NCBI GenBank assembly: GCA_035726825.1
Contig: JALNTX010000008.1
Coordinates: 124,001 to 188,000, forward strand
Length of the DNA stretch: 64,000 nt
Reading direction: 5' to 3'
From: Pseudocitrobacter sp913778145
Lineage (GTDB): Bacteria; Pseudomonadota; Gammaproteobacteria; Enterobacterales; Enterobacteriaceae
Position numbers and translations under genes: made by a program. The notes below the pieces were generated by a model. That model ran no database searches, was not told the DNA's origin, and saw only the letters and a list, made by a program, of their open reading frames with translations. Position 1 is the stretch's first letter; each line of letters starts with the position of its first letter. Of the stretch, positions 52,927-62,005 are shown piece by piece.

Positions 52927-54837
52927 GTGACGGACGATTTTGCAGCAGACGGTCAGTTAGCGAAAGCGATTACCGGTTTCAAACCGCGCGAACCGCAGCG
53001 CCAGATGGCGCACGCCGTGGCGCAGGCGATAAGTGACGGCGAACCGTTGGTGGTGGAAGCGGGAACCGGCACCGGGAAAACCTACGCTTATCTGGCGCCC
53101 GCGCTGCGCGCCGATAAAAAGGTGATCATCTCTACCGGCTCAAAAGCGTTGCAGGATCAGCTCTACAGTCGCGATTTGCCGACGGTGGCGAAAGCGCTGG
53201 AATTCAAAGGCAAACTGGCGCTGCTGAAAGGGCGTTCGAACTACTTGTGTATTGAACGTCTTGAACAGCAGGCGCTGGCGGGCGGCGATCTGCCCGTCAA
53301 CACCTTAAGCGATGTTATTCTGCTGCGCTCGTGGGCGAATCAAACGATTGATGGCGACATCAGCACCTGTGTCAGCGTTGCGGAAGATTCGCAGGCCTGG
53401 CCGCTGGTGACCAGCACCAATGACAACTGCCTCGGTAGCGACTGCCCCCAGTACGCCGACTGCTTTGTGGTGAAGGCGCGTAAAAAAGCGATGGACGCCG
53501 ATGTGGTGGTAGTTAACCATCACCTGTTTCTGGCCGATATGGTGGTCAAAGAGAGCGGTTTCGGGGAGCTGATTCCTGAGGCCGAGGTGATGATTTTCGA
53601 TGAAGCGCATCAGCTTCCGGATATCGCCAGCCAGTATTTTGGCCAGTCGCTTTCCAGCCGACAGCTGCTAGATCTCGCTAAAGATATCACCATTGCCTAC
53701 CGCACGGAACTGAAAGACACCCAGCAATTACAAAAGTGTGCTGACCGCCTGGCGCAGGCTACCCAGGATTTCCGCCTACAACTGGGCGACCCTGGCTATC
53801 GCGGGAATCTGCGCGAGCTGCTGGCGGATAACACCATTCAGCGCGCGTTGCTGCTGCTGGATGATGCGCTGGAGCTGTGTTATGACGTCGCAAAACTATC
53901 GCTGGGGCGCTCTGCGTTACTGGACGCGGCCTTTGAGCGGGCGACGCTGTATCGTGCGCGACTCAAGCGGCTGAAAGATGTCAATCAGCCGGGTTACAGC
54001 TACTGGTATGAATGCAACTCACGCCACTTTACGATGGCGCTGACGCCGCTTACGGTGGCTGATAAATTCAAAGAAGTGATGGCGCAGAAACCGGGCAGCT
54101 GGATTTTTACCTCGGCGACTCTTTCGGTTAACGACGATCTGCATCACTTCACCGATCGCCTCGGTATCGGCGAAGCCCATTCCTTACTGCTGCCAAGCCC
54201 GTTTGACTACGCTCATCAGGCGCTGCTGTGCGTGCCGCGCAACCTGCCGTTACCGAATCAGCCAGGGGCGGCGCGTCATCTGGCGGCCATGTTAAAACCG
54301 ATCATCGAAGCCAACGATGGCCGCTGTTTTATGCTCTGTACCTCACACGCCATGATGCGCGACCTTGCCGAACAGTTCCGCGCTACGATGACGCTGCCGG
54401 TATTACTCCAGGGCGAAACCAGTAAAGGACAGCTGCTGCAGCAGTTTGTCAGCGCCGGAAACGCGTTGTTGGTGGCGACCAGCAGTTTCTGGGAAGGCGT
54501 CGACGTGCGTGGTGATGCGCTTTCGTTGGTGATCATCGACAAACTGCCTTTTACTTCACCGGATGACCCGTTGCTGAAGGCGCGAATGGAAGATTGTCGT
54601 TTGCGCGGTGGCGATCCGTTTGAAGACGTTCAGCTGCCGGATGCGGTCATTACCCTTAAACAGGGCGTCGGGCGTTTGATCCGTGATACGGACGATCGCG
54701 GCGTGCTGGTAATTTGTGACAACCGTCTGGTGATGCGCCCGTACGGCGCAACCTTTCTTGCCAGCCTGCCGCCAGCGCCACGCACGCGAGATATCGGGCG
54801 CGCGGTTCGTTTCCTGGCGATGTCTTCCATTCGTTAA
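52927..54837 (+). CDS. yoaA: DinG/XPD-like DNA helicase YoaA
   Basis: 636 residues, as in E. coli, from GTG 52927. Walker A (GTGTGKTYAY), DEAH box (FDEAHQLPD), and the cysteines of the Fe-S domain (NYLCIERL, then NCLGSDCPQYADC). Motif VI is QGVGRLIRDTDDRG. In E. coli it works with HolC at stalled replication forks. All motifs intact. tsaB follows after ~80 bases. Confidence 0.95.
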   Translation: MTDDFAADGQLAKAITGFKPREPQRQMAHAVAQAISDGEPLVVEAGTGTGKTYAYLAPALRADKKVIISTGSKALQDQLYSRDLPTVAKALEFKGKLALLKGRSNYLCIERLEQQALAGGDLPVNTLSDVILLRSWANQTIDGDISTCVSVAEDSQAWPLVTSTNDNCLGSDCPQYADCFVVKARKKAMDADVVVVNHHLFLADMVVKESGFGELIPEAEVMIFDEAHQLPDIASQYFGQSLSSRQLLDLAKDITIAYRTELKDTQQLQKCADRLAQATQDFRLQLGDPGYRGNLRELLADNTIQRALLLLDDALELCYDVAKLSLGRSALLDAAFERATLYRARLKRLKDVNQPGYSYWYECNSRHFTMALTPLTVADKFKEVMAQKPGSWIFTSATLSVNDDLHHFTDRLGIGEAHSLLLPSPFDYAHQALLCVPRNLPLPNQPGAARHLAAMLKPIIEANDGRCFMLCTSHAMMRDLAEQFRATMTLPVLLQGETSKGQLLQQFVSAGNALLVATSSFWEGVDVRGDALSLVIIDKLPFTSPDDPLLKARMEDCRLRGGDPFEDVQLPDAVITLKQGVGRLIRDTDDRGVLVICDNRLVMRPYGATFLASLPPAPRTRDIGRAVRFLAMSSIR

Positions 54838-54915
54838 CAGGGGCGCAGCCTGGTACAAAGTGTGCTAAGATGCGCGCCATTTTATTGATCTGCAATTGCG
54901 AGAGCGCGACGAATC

Positions 54916-55614
54916 ATGCGAATTCTGGCTATCGACACCGCCACGGAAGCTTGCTCGGCTGCCCTGTGGAATAACGGTGACATCTGTGCTCATTTTGAAC
55001 TCTGTCCTCGTGAACACACTCAACGCATTCTGCCTGTGGTGCAGGATATTCTCAGCCAAAGCGGCGTCACTTTAGCGGAGCTGGACGCGCTGGCGTTTGG
55101 CCGTGGGCCGGGCAGTTTTACCGGTGTGCGTATCGGCATCGGTATCGCGCAGGGGCTGGCGCTGGGCGCTGAATTGCCGATGATAGGCGTCTCAACGCTT
55201 GCGACCATGGCGCAGGGCGCATTGCGCAAAAGCGGCGCGACGCGCGTGCTGGCAGCCATTGATGCCCGCATGGGTGAAGTCTACTGGGCGGAGTATGTTT
55301 GCGACGAACAGGGCATCTGGCACGGCGAAGAGAGTGAAGCGGTACTGAAACCGGAAGCGGTTAAAGAACGCCTCATGCAGTTGTCCGGTGAATGGGTCAC
55401 CGTGGGGACCGGATGGCCGGCATGGCCTGAACTGGCCGCCGACGCTACGCATCTCACGTTAACCGATGGCGAGGTGTTACTGCCTGCCGCCGAAGATATG
55501 CTGCCCATCGCGGTTTACCTGCTGAAGCAGGGGAAAACCGTCGCCGTGGAAAAAGCCGAACCTAAATATTTACGCAACGAAGTGGCATGGAAGAAACTTC
55601 CGGGCCGTGAATGA
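54916..55614 (+). CDS. tsaB: tRNA t6A synthesis protein TsaB
   Basis: 232 residues (E. coli 231). ASKHA fold: MRILAIDTATEACSAALW, a GPGSFTGVRIGIG loop and LAAIDARMGEVYWAEY. It is the non-catalytic partner of TsaD in making N6-threonylcarbamoyladenosine on tRNA; essential in E. coli. Confidence 0.97.
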   Translation: MRILAIDTATEACSAALWNNGDICAHFELCPREHTQRILPVVQDILSQSGVTLAELDALAFGRGPGSFTGVRIGIGIAQGLALGAELPMIGVSTLATMAQGALRKSGATRVLAAIDARMGEVYWAEYVCDEQGIWHGEESEAVLKPEAVKERLMQLSGEWVTVGTGWPAWPELAADATHLTLTDGEVLLPAAEDMLPIAVYLLKQGKTVAVEKAEPKYLRNEVAWKKLPGRE

Positions 55615-55651
55615 ATCTTAGTAAGTAAATACTGAGAAAAGGAGTTGCATC

Positions 55652-56239
55652 ATGGCGGGTCAAAAAGCGGTCGTTCGCGTTGCTCTGGCGGGGCTTATTG
55701 CCGTCGCACTGAGTGGCTGCGTCAGCGTGCCGGATGCTATTAAGGGCAGTAGCCCAACGCCGCAGCAGGATCTGGTGCGCGTGATGGCGTCGCCGCAGCT
55801 GTATGTTGGTCAGGAATCCCGTTTCGGTGGGAAAGTGGTCAATGTGCAGAATACCAACGGTAATACACGTCTGGAAATTGCTACCGTACCCCTCGATAGC
55901 GGTGCGCGCCCGATTCTTGGCGAACCTTCGCGCGGGCGAATTTATGCCGATGTTAATGGTTTCCTCGACCCGGTCGATTTCCGTGGGCAACTGGTGACGG
56001 TTGTCGGCCCTATTACGGGCACGGTGGAAGGCAAGATTGGCAATACCGCCTACAAATATCTGCGTGTTCAGGTCACCGGCTATAAACGCTGGCGCGTGAC
56101 CCAGCAGGTGGTGATGCCGCCGCAGCCGATTGATCCCTGGTTCTACGGTCCGCATCCGTGGCGCGGAGGCTACGGGTATGGCGGCTGGGGATGGTATAAC
56201 CCCGGCCCCGCACAAGTACAAACAATCGTAACTGAATAA
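55652..56239 (+). CDS. yeaY: Slp-family outer membrane lipoprotein YeaY
   Basis: 195 residues (E. coli 193). Type II signal peptide with lipobox ALSGC; Cys23 would be lipidated, and Ser24 at +2 predicts outer membrane sorting. The body (PQLYVGQESRFGGKVVNVQN, VTGYKRW) is Slp-like; the tail is Pro/Trp/Gly/Tyr-rich (PWFYGPHPWRGGYGYGGWGW). RBS AAGGAG. Function unknown. Confidence 0.94.
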   Translation: MAGQKAVVRVALAGLIAVALSGCVSVPDAIKGSSPTPQQDLVRVMASPQLYVGQESRFGGKVVNVQNTNGNTRLEIATVPLDSGARPILGEPSRGRIYADVNGFLDPVDFRGQLVTVVGPITGTVEGKIGNTAYKYLRVQVTGYKRWRVTQQVVMPPQPIDPWFYGPHPWRGGYGYGGWGWYNPGPAQVQTIVTE

Positions 56240-56257
56240 CAAATTGATTTTTAAAGG

Positions 56258-56288
56258 AAAGAAACAGCGGCTTGTCCGCTGTTTCTTT
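56258..56288 (+). terminator. Terminator of yeaY
   Basis: 13-bp perfect stem AAAGAAACAGCGG (56258-56270) with CCGCTGTTTCTTT (56276-56288) around CTTGT; the T-rich arm ends the transcript. Confidence 0.85.
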
Positions 56289-56292
56289 ATTC

Positions 56293-56426
56293 ACATGGAC
56301 ATACACGTCATCATTCAAGTTGCCTCTGCATTGGCTGCGCTCTTGCCCTCCGGTTTCGAACCAGGATATACACCAGGGCGTCATTCACTTGCCGCCTTGA
56401 TCCTGCCTGAATGATTTTGTGTACAT
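56293..56426. repeat. ERIC/IRU-family repeat, short form
   Basis: About 130 bases with imperfect inverted ends (ATACACGTCATCATTCAAG and the complement of CTGAATGATTTTGTGTAC) and internal GTTGCCTCTGCATTGGCTGC, the ERIC core. It lies in the yeaY-fadD interval. The inner ERIC part differs (GCCCTCCGGTTTCGAACC), so the copy is diverged. Confidence 0.72.
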
Positions 56427-56475
56427 GAAAATAAAAAGTGACGCGCTTCGCAACCTGCGTTTTGTGTAATTAATA

Positions 56476-56492
56476 AACTGGTACGCTGAGTT
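56476..56492. promoter_or_regulatory. FadR-like operator upstream of fadD
   Basis: AACTGGTACGCTGAGTT fits the FadR pattern (AACTGGTCNGACCWGTT) and resembles the E. coli fadD operator. It lies 73 bases before the fadD TTG. Repression of fatty acid degradation in the absence of long-chain acyl-CoA is expected. Confidence 0.68.
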
Positions 56493-56564
56493 AATATTAT
56501 GTTAACAGACGGTTTGTTAATTGGGGTTGTGATGACGACGAATACGCATTTTAGAGGTGATACT

Positions 56565-58250
56565 TTGAAGAAGGTTTGGCTCAACCGTTATCCGTCCGAT
56601 GTTCCGGCGGATATCAACCCTGACCGTTATCAATCCCTGGTTGAACTCTTCGAACATGCCACGACGCGCTATGCTGACCAGCCGGCATTCGTCAACATGG
56701 GCGAAGTGATGACGTTTCGTAAACTGGAAGAGCGCAGCCGTGCGTTCGCCGCCTATCTTCAGCAGGGGCTGGGGTTACAGAAGGGCGATCGCGTGGCGCT
56801 GATGATGCCGAACCTGCTGCAATATCCGGTTGCGCTGTTTGGTATTCTGCGTGCAGGCATGATTGCGGTGAACGTCAACCCGCTCTATACCCCGCGCGAG
56901 CTAGAGCATCAGCTTAACGACAGCGGCGCGGCGGCGATTGTGATTGTCTCCAACTTTGCCCATACCCTGGAAAAAGTGGTTGATAAAACGCAGGTCAAGC
57001 ATGTGATTTTAACGCGCATGGGCGATCAGCTTTCCACTGCGAAGGGGACGCTGGTTAACTTTGTGGTGAAGTACATCAAACGCCTGGTGCCGAAATACCA
57101 TCTCCCGGATGCTATCTCTTTCCGTCGCGCGCTGCATAACGGTTACCGGCTCCAGTATGTCAAACCCGAGATCAGCGCCGACGATCTGGCATTCCTGCAA
57201 TATACCGGCGGCACTACCGGCGTGGCGAAAGGCGCGATGCTGACGCACCGCAATATGCTCGCCAACCTCGAACAGGTCAATGCGACCTACGGGCCGCTGT
57301 TGCATCGCGGAACGGAACTGGTCATCACCGCACTGCCGCTGTATCACATCTTTGCGCTTACCATGAACTGCCTGCTGTTTATCGAGCTGGGCGGTAAGAA
57401 CGTATTAATCACCAACCCGCGTGATATTCCTGGGCTGGTGAAAGAGCTGGCTAAATATCCGTTTACCGCGATGACCGGGGTGAACACCCTGTTCAACGCA
57501 CTGCTGAATAACAAAGAGTTCCAGCAGCTCGATTTTTCAACACTACACCTTTCAGCGGGCGGCGGCATGCCGGTACAAAATGCCGTTGCCGAACGTTGGG
57601 TCAAACTGACGGGGCAGTATCTGCTGGAAGGTTACGGCCTGACGGAGTGCTCGCCGCTGGTGAGCGTCAACCCGCACGATATCGACTATCATAGCGGCAG
57701 TATTGGTCTGCCGGTGCCGTCCACCGACGTCAAGCTGGTGGACGACGATGATAACGAAGTGGCACATGGCGAGCCGGGCGAACTGTGCGTAAAAGGGCCG
57801 CAGGTGATGCTGGGCTACTGGCAGCGTCCGGACGCGACGGATGAAATCATCAAAGACGGTTGGCTGCATACCGGCGATATCGCGGTGATGGACGACGAAG
57901 GTTTCCTGCGCATTGTCGATCGCAAAAAAGATATGATTCTGGTCTCTGGCTTCAATGTGTATCCAAATGAAATTGAAGATGTGGTGATGCAGCACCCAGG
58001 CGTTCAGGAAGTGGCGGCAGTTGGCGTACCGGCGGGGAGTAGCGGCGAGACGGTGAAAATTTTTGTCGTTAAGAAAGATGCCTCGTTAACCGATGAAGCG
58101 CTCATCACCTTCTGCCGTCGCCAGCTAACGGGCTATAAAGTGCCGAAACTTGTCGAATTCCGTGATGAATTACCGAAGTCTAACGTTGGTAAGATTTTGA
58201 GACGAGAATTACGTGACGAAGCCCGTGCTAAAGTAGAGAATAAAGGCTGA
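56565..58250 (+). CDS. fadD: Long-chain fatty acid-CoA ligase FadD
   Basis: 561 residues, as in E. coli, from TTG 56565 (AGAGGTG upstream; E. coli fadD also uses TTG). An upstream ATG frame exists but has no homology. AMP-binding signature YTGGTTGVAKGA and the fatty acyl-CoA synthetase block DGWLHTGDIAVMDDEG, with VDRKKDMILVSGFNVYPNE. It activates fatty acids at the inner membrane for beta-oxidation. Confidence 0.97.
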   Translation: MKKVWLNRYPSDVPADINPDRYQSLVELFEHATTRYADQPAFVNMGEVMTFRKLEERSRAFAAYLQQGLGLQKGDRVALMMPNLLQYPVALFGILRAGMIAVNVNPLYTPRELEHQLNDSGAAAIVIVSNFAHTLEKVVDKTQVKHVILTRMGDQLSTAKGTLVNFVVKYIKRLVPKYHLPDAISFRRALHNGYRLQYVKPEISADDLAFLQYTGGTTGVAKGAMLTHRNMLANLEQVNATYGPLLHRGTELVITALPLYHIFALTMNCLLFIELGGKNVLITNPRDIPGLVKELAKYPFTAMTGVNTLFNALLNNKEFQQLDFSTLHLSAGGGMPVQNAVAERWVKLTGQYLLEGYGLTECSPLVSVNPHDIDYHSGSIGLPVPSTDVKLVDDDDNEVAHGEPGELCVKGPQVMLGYWQRPDATDEIIKDGWLHTGDIAVMDDEGFLRIVDRKKDMILVSGFNVYPNEIEDVVMQHPGVQEVAAVGVPAGSSGETVKIFVVKKDASLTDEALITFCRRQLTGYKVPKLVEFRDELPKSNVGKILRRELRDEARAKVENKG

Positions 58251-58268
58251 GATATTTATGAGTCGCCA

Positions 58269-58297
58269 GACGCCGGCTATGCCGGCGTTTTTATTGG
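58269..58297 (+). promoter_or_regulatory. GC hairpin plus U-tract, terminator of fadD and rnd leader element
   Basis: ACGCCGGC (58270-58277) pairs with GCCGGCGT (58281-58288), followed by TTTTATT, 25 bases before the rnd TTG. In E. coli a U-rich sequence after a hairpin in this leader is needed for rnd translation, so the element may be both terminator and translation enhancer. Confidence 0.7.
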
Positions 58298-58319
58298 GCG
58301 CAATTTAAGAGAGTATGAT

Positions 58320-59447
58320 TTGAACTATCAGATGATCACCACCAACGAAGCCCTGAGCACCCTGTGCGAAACGGTTTCGCAGGTTACTTCCATCGCGCTG
58401 GACACCGAGTTTGTCCGTACCCGCACCTATTATCCGCAGTTGGGGTTAATCCAGCTGTTTGATGGCCAGCAAACCTCGCTTATCGACCCGCTCGGCATTA
58501 CCGACTGGTCTCCGCTGCAGACGATTTTGCAGGACAGCAACATCACCAAGTATCTGCACGCGGGCAGCGAAGACCTGGAAGTGTTTCTGAATGTTTTCGG
58601 TTCAATGCCAAAACCGCTGATTGATACCCAAATTCTGGCCGCATTTTGCGGCCGCCCGATGTCCTGGGGATTTGCGGCGATGGTGGAAGAGTATACCGGC
58701 GTCAAACTGGACAAAAGCGAGTCGCGTACCGACTGGCTGGCGCGCCCGCTGACCGAGCGTCAATGCATCTATGCGGCAGCAGACGTTTGGTATCTGCTGC
58801 CTATCGCCCACAAGCTGATGGCGGAAACCGAACAGGCAGGGCGTTTAGACGCGGCGCTGGACGAGTGCCGTCTGATGCAACAGCGTCGCCAGGAAGTGGT
58901 TGACCCGGCGGAGGCCTGGCGCGACATCACCAACGCCTGGCAACTGCGTACGCGCCAGCTGGCGTGCCTGCAATTGCTGGCCGACTGGCGTCTGCGTAAA
59001 GCCCGCGAGCGCGATCTGGCGGTGAATTTTGTCGTGCGTGAAGAACATCTGTGGAGCGTGGCGCGCTATATGCCGGGCAGCATGGGCGAGCTGGACAGCC
59101 TGGGCCTTTCCGGTAGCGAAATCCGCTTCCACGGTAAAACGCTGCTGAGCCTGGTGGCGAGAGCGCAGGCGCTACCCGATGACGCACTGCCGGAGCCGTT
59201 GCTGAACCTGATGGATATGCCGGGCTATCGCAAAGCGTTTAAAGAGATTAAAGCACTGGTGCAGGAAGTGGGGCAGGAGTCAGGCGTAAGCGCCGAACTG
59301 CTGGCATCGCGTCGCCAGATTAATCAGTTGCTGAACTGGCACTGGCAGTTGAAAACCTTCGCCAGCGCACCGGAAATGGTATCCGGCTGGCGCGGTGAGC
59401 TGCTGAATGGCCGTCTTGACGCACTGCTCGCCGAGTATCCACGCTAA
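58320..59447 (+). CDS. rnd: Ribonuclease D
   Basis: 375 residues (E. coli 375), from TTG 58320, as in E. coli. DEDD exonuclease: Asp28/Glu30 in LDTEFVRT, Asp near 85 in HAGSEDLEVF and YAAADVWYLLP. Two HRDC domains fill the C-terminal half. It trims 3' ends of tRNA precursors. A poor start codon keeps levels low. Confidence 0.96.
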   Translation: MNYQMITTNEALSTLCETVSQVTSIALDTEFVRTRTYYPQLGLIQLFDGQQTSLIDPLGITDWSPLQTILQDSNITKYLHAGSEDLEVFLNVFGSMPKPLIDTQILAAFCGRPMSWGFAAMVEEYTGVKLDKSESRTDWLARPLTERQCIYAAADVWYLLPIAHKLMAETEQAGRLDAALDECRLMQQRRQEVVDPAEAWRDITNAWQLRTRQLACLQLLADWRLRKARERDLAVNFVVREEHLWSVARYMPGSMGELDSLGLSGSEIRFHGKTLLSLVARAQALPDDALPEPLLNLMDMPGYRKAFKEIKALVQEVGQESGVSAELLASRRQINQLLNWHWQLKTFASAPEMVSGWRGELLNGRLDALLAEYPR

Positions 59448-59451
59448 AAAA

Positions 59452-59486
59452 GAAACCCCGGTGGTTTACGCCTTCCGGGGTTTTCT
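59452..59486 (+). terminator. Terminator between rnd and minE
   Basis: AAACCCCGG (59453-59461) and CCGGGGTTT (59475-59483) with a 13-base loop; flanking A and T runs make it usable from both sides for rnd and minE. Confidence 0.85.
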
Positions 59487-59503
59487 CACATCGACCTGCA
59501 ATA

Positions 59504-59773
59504 TCAGGATTTAGACTCTTCCGCTTCCGGTAAGGTCACGTTAAGTTCCAGAATCGAGATATCCCCGTCTTTCTGCTCCAGCTGTACGGTCACCATTTCC
59601 GGGTCAATCTGAATGTATTTGCAGATGACTTCCAGAATGTCCTTACGCAGCTGCGGCAGGTAATGCGGTTCAGCATCGCTGCGGCGGCGTTCTGCCACAA
59701 TAATCTGTAAGCGTTCTTTCGCGATATTCGCGGTGCTCTTTTTTCGTGAGAGAAAAAAGTCGAGTAATGCCAT
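59504..59773 (-). CDS. minE: Cell division topological factor MinE
   Basis: 89 residues (E. coli 88). N-terminal MALLDFFLSRKKSTANIAKERLQI (membrane/MinD contact helix) and a C-terminal dimerisation domain (PQLRKDILEVICKYIQID). Drives MinD off the membrane to make the pole-to-pole oscillation. It lies 3 bases after minD. Confidence 0.97.
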   Translation of the reverse strand: MALLDFFLSRKKSTANIAKERLQIIVAERRRSDAEPHYLPQLRKDILEVICKYIQIDPEMVTVQLEQKDGDISILELNVTLPEAEESKS

Positions 59774-59776
59774 GAT

Positions 59777-60589
59777 TTATCCTCCGAACAGGCGTTTGAG
59801 GAAACCTTTCTTCTCTTCTTCAATGAAGCGGAAAGGACGTTCTTCTCCCAACAGACGATCCACGGTGTCAGCGTAGGCTTTACCTGCATCCGACACGGCA
59901 TCCAGAATAACCGGTTCACCCTGGTTGGATGCGCGCAGTACAGATTGATCTTCCGGGATAACGCCGACAAGTTTGATGCGCAAAATTTCCAGCACATCTT
60001 CCATGCTCAGCATATCGCCTTTGTTTACACGACCCGGGTTATAGCGGGTCAGCAGCAGATGTTCTTTAATCGGTTCTTCACCATTTTCCGCACGACGTGA
60101 TTTCGAGGCCAGAATGCCCAGAATACGGTCGGAGTCGCGCACGGAAGAGACTTCCGGGTTGGTGGTGATAATCGCTTCATCAGCGAAATAGAGCGCCATC
60201 AGCGCGCCGGTTTCGATACCCGCCGGGGAGTCGCAGACGACAAAGTCGAACTCCATTTTTTTCAGTTCGTCAAGCACTTTCTCGACGCCTTCGCGGGTAA
60301 GCGCGTCTTTATCACGGGTCTGAGACGCAGGAAGAATAAACAGGTTTTCCGTGCGTTTGTCTTTAATCAGCGCCTGGTTTAGCGTGGCATCGCCCTGAAT
60401 AACGTTAACAAAATCATACACAACACGGCGTTCACAGCCCATAATCAGGTCGAGGTTTCGCAGGCCGATATCGAAATCGATAACGACAGTTTTCTTTCCC
60501 TTCTGCGCCAAACCAGTCGCGATGGCCGCGCTGGAGGTGGTTTTGCCCACGCCCCCTTTACCCGAAGTCACAACAATAATGCGTGCCAT
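59777..60589 (-). CDS. minD: Septum site-determining ATPase MinD
   Basis: 270 residues. Deviant Walker A KGGVGKTT (Lys11, Lys16), switch DSPAGIE and the C-terminal amphipathic membrane-binding helix (EEEKKGFLKRLFGG). It recruits MinC and MinE. Operon minCDE. Confidence 0.98.
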   Translation of the reverse strand: MARIIVVTSGKGGVGKTTSSAAIATGLAQKGKKTVVIDFDIGLRNLDLIMGCERRVVYDFVNVIQGDATLNQALIKDKRTENLFILPASQTRDKDALTREGVEKVLDELKKMEFDFVVCDSPAGIETGALMALYFADEAIITTNPEVSSVRDSDRILGILASKSRRAENGEEPIKEHLLLTRYNPGRVNKGDMLSMEDVLEILRIKLVGVIPEDQSVLRASNQGEPVILDAVSDAGKAYADTVDRLLGEERPFRFIEEEKKGFLKRLFGG

Positions 60590-60611
60590 AGAAATTCCTT
60601 GTTAAAAGGGA

Positions 60612-61319
60612 TTAATTAAACGGTTGAATTGTCAAAGCGCTGTCGTCCAGACGCAGACGTGCCGCTTTGCCATAAAACTCGGCTGGGATTTGATCGCTCA
60701 GCCAATATTCCCCGGCAATGGACATTAATTCCGCTGCCAGATGTGTACAAAAAATCTGTGCTTCTCGGTCGCCGGCAGCGCCGGCCAGCACGCGTCCCCG
60801 CATCATCCCATATACATGAATGTTACCGTCGGCGATAAGTTCTGCGCCCGCGCTGACGTGGTTTGTAACAATCAGATCACAGTTTGGCGCATAAATGCGC
60901 TGACCGGAACGAACCGGCATATCAATCAATCGCGTTTTTGTGATCGTGCTAACAGTTGGGGCTGGTTCTGGCTGAGGTTGCGGTTCGGCGGGAGCAGGGC
61001 GGGCGATTTTTTCTTTGCCCTCGGTGAGCAAAGGCAGGCCCGCTTTGTCAATTTCCGCTTTCATACGCGGATTCTTCACGCCGCTCACACCCACAATACG
61101 CAAGCCTGCAGCGTTAATTGCCTGCTGCAACGGCTGCCATTGGGTTGTCTCTTCCAGACTGCTGACGTTTACCACCACCGGCGCGTGACGAAAAAAAGCC
61201 GGAGCCTGAGCCACCTTGTCCTCTAACGCCTGACGAATAATCTCGGGATTTGCCTCATGCAAATGCACCACTGATAAAGTGAAGCTACTGCCTTTAAGTT
61301 CGATTGGCGTGTTTGACAT
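60612..61319 (-). CDS. minC: Septum inhibitor MinC
   Basis: 235 residues (E. coli 231), start MSNTPIELKGSSFTLSVVHL at 61319. N-terminal FtsZ-inhibiting domain, Pro/Ala-rich linker (around 110-130, PAPAEPQPQPEPAPTVST), then a beta-helix C-terminal domain with RSGQRIYAPNCDLIVTNHVS and GNIHVYGMMRGRVLAGA that binds MinD and FtsZ tail. Confidence 0.97.
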   Translation of the reverse strand: MSNTPIELKGSSFTLSVVHLHEANPEIIRQALEDKVAQAPAFFRHAPVVVNVSSLEETTQWQPLQQAINAAGLRIVGVSGVKNPRMKAEIDKAGLPLLTEGKEKIARPAPAEPQPQPEPAPTVSTITKTRLIDMPVRSGQRIYAPNCDLIVTNHVSAGAELIADGNIHVYGMMRGRVLAGAAGDREAQIFCTHLAAELMSIAGEYWLSDQIPAEFYGKAARLRLDDSALTIQPFN

Positions 61320-61445
61320 CCTGGCCTTACTCAATTTGCTATTTATCATCCAGCACAATGCGGTGATATTCCGAAGACTACCAGGCATGTTATAGTCACT
61401 GATATATAGAGGCAAGTCACCACGGGCTTAAATAAGAGTAAAAGT

Positions 61446-61727
61446 ATGTTTTGTGTGATCTACCGGAGCGCTAAACGCGACCAAACCTATCTTTATGTCG
61501 AAAAAAGAGACGATTTCTCCCGCGTGCCTGAAGAGCTGATGAAAGGCTTCGGCCAACCGCAGCTGGCGATGCTGCTGCCGCTGGACGGGCGTAAGCAGCT
61601 GGTAAATGCCGATCTCGAGAAAGTGAAACAAGCTCTCAAAGAGCAGGGGTATTATTTACAGATCCCACCGCCGCCTGAGAATTTGCTGAAACAACATCTG
61701 GCCGAATCAGGTAAACCGCAAGATTAA
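61446..61727 (+). CDS. ycgL: Conserved protein YcgL (UPF0745)
   Basis: 93 residues from ATG 61446 (MFCVIYRSAKRDQTYLYVEK); E. coli YcgL is annotated with a longer N-terminus that is not present as a well-supported start here. Contains FGQPQLAMLLPLDGRKQLVNAD. Divergent from minC. Function unknown. Confidence 0.93.
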   Translation: MFCVIYRSAKRDQTYLYVEKRDDFSRVPEELMKGFGQPQLAMLLPLDGRKQLVNADLEKVKQALKEQGYYLQIPPPPENLLKQHLAESGKPQD

Positions 61728-61771
61728 TCCCGGTCTGTTATTGATGTTGGTCGAAAAATGAGTCTATTAGT

Positions 61772-61973
61772 TATATACACTTCATCCTTCAAGTTGCCTC
61801 TGCGTTGGCTGCGCTCGTTCACCCGAATCACTTACCTGAGTAAGCTCATCGGGATTAATGAGAGACATTCATGTCTCTCACCGAAGGCCAGCCTGTGGCT
61901 GGTCAAATTCGTTCCTGACGAATTTGTCACTCACTTGACGCCTTGATGCAACTCGAATGATTTTGTGTATAAC
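61772..61973. repeat. ERIC/IRU-family repeat, long form with internal insertion
   Basis: About 200 bases. The ends are inverted (TTATATACACTTCATCCTTC; complement of GAATGATTTTGTGTATAA). The ERIC core is clear: GTTGCCTCTGCGTTGGCTGC, then CCCGAATCACTTACCTGAGT and AAGCTCATCGGGATT. After the core there are three perfect hairpins (TGAGAGACAT/ATGTCTCTCA at 61859-61880, CCAGC/GCTGG, CAAATTCGT/ACGAATTTG at 61904-61926), which form the ~70-base internal insertion. Lies between ycgL and ycgM. Confidence 0.82.
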
Positions 61974-62005
61974 AAATATATTTGAAAAACGAATAGGGGA
62001 AACGA

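Noticed and set aside
56499..56564. Upstream ATG extension of fadD
   Set aside because: The added 22 residues have no counterpart in FadD, while TTG 56565 has the better ribosome binding site and matches the E. coli start.
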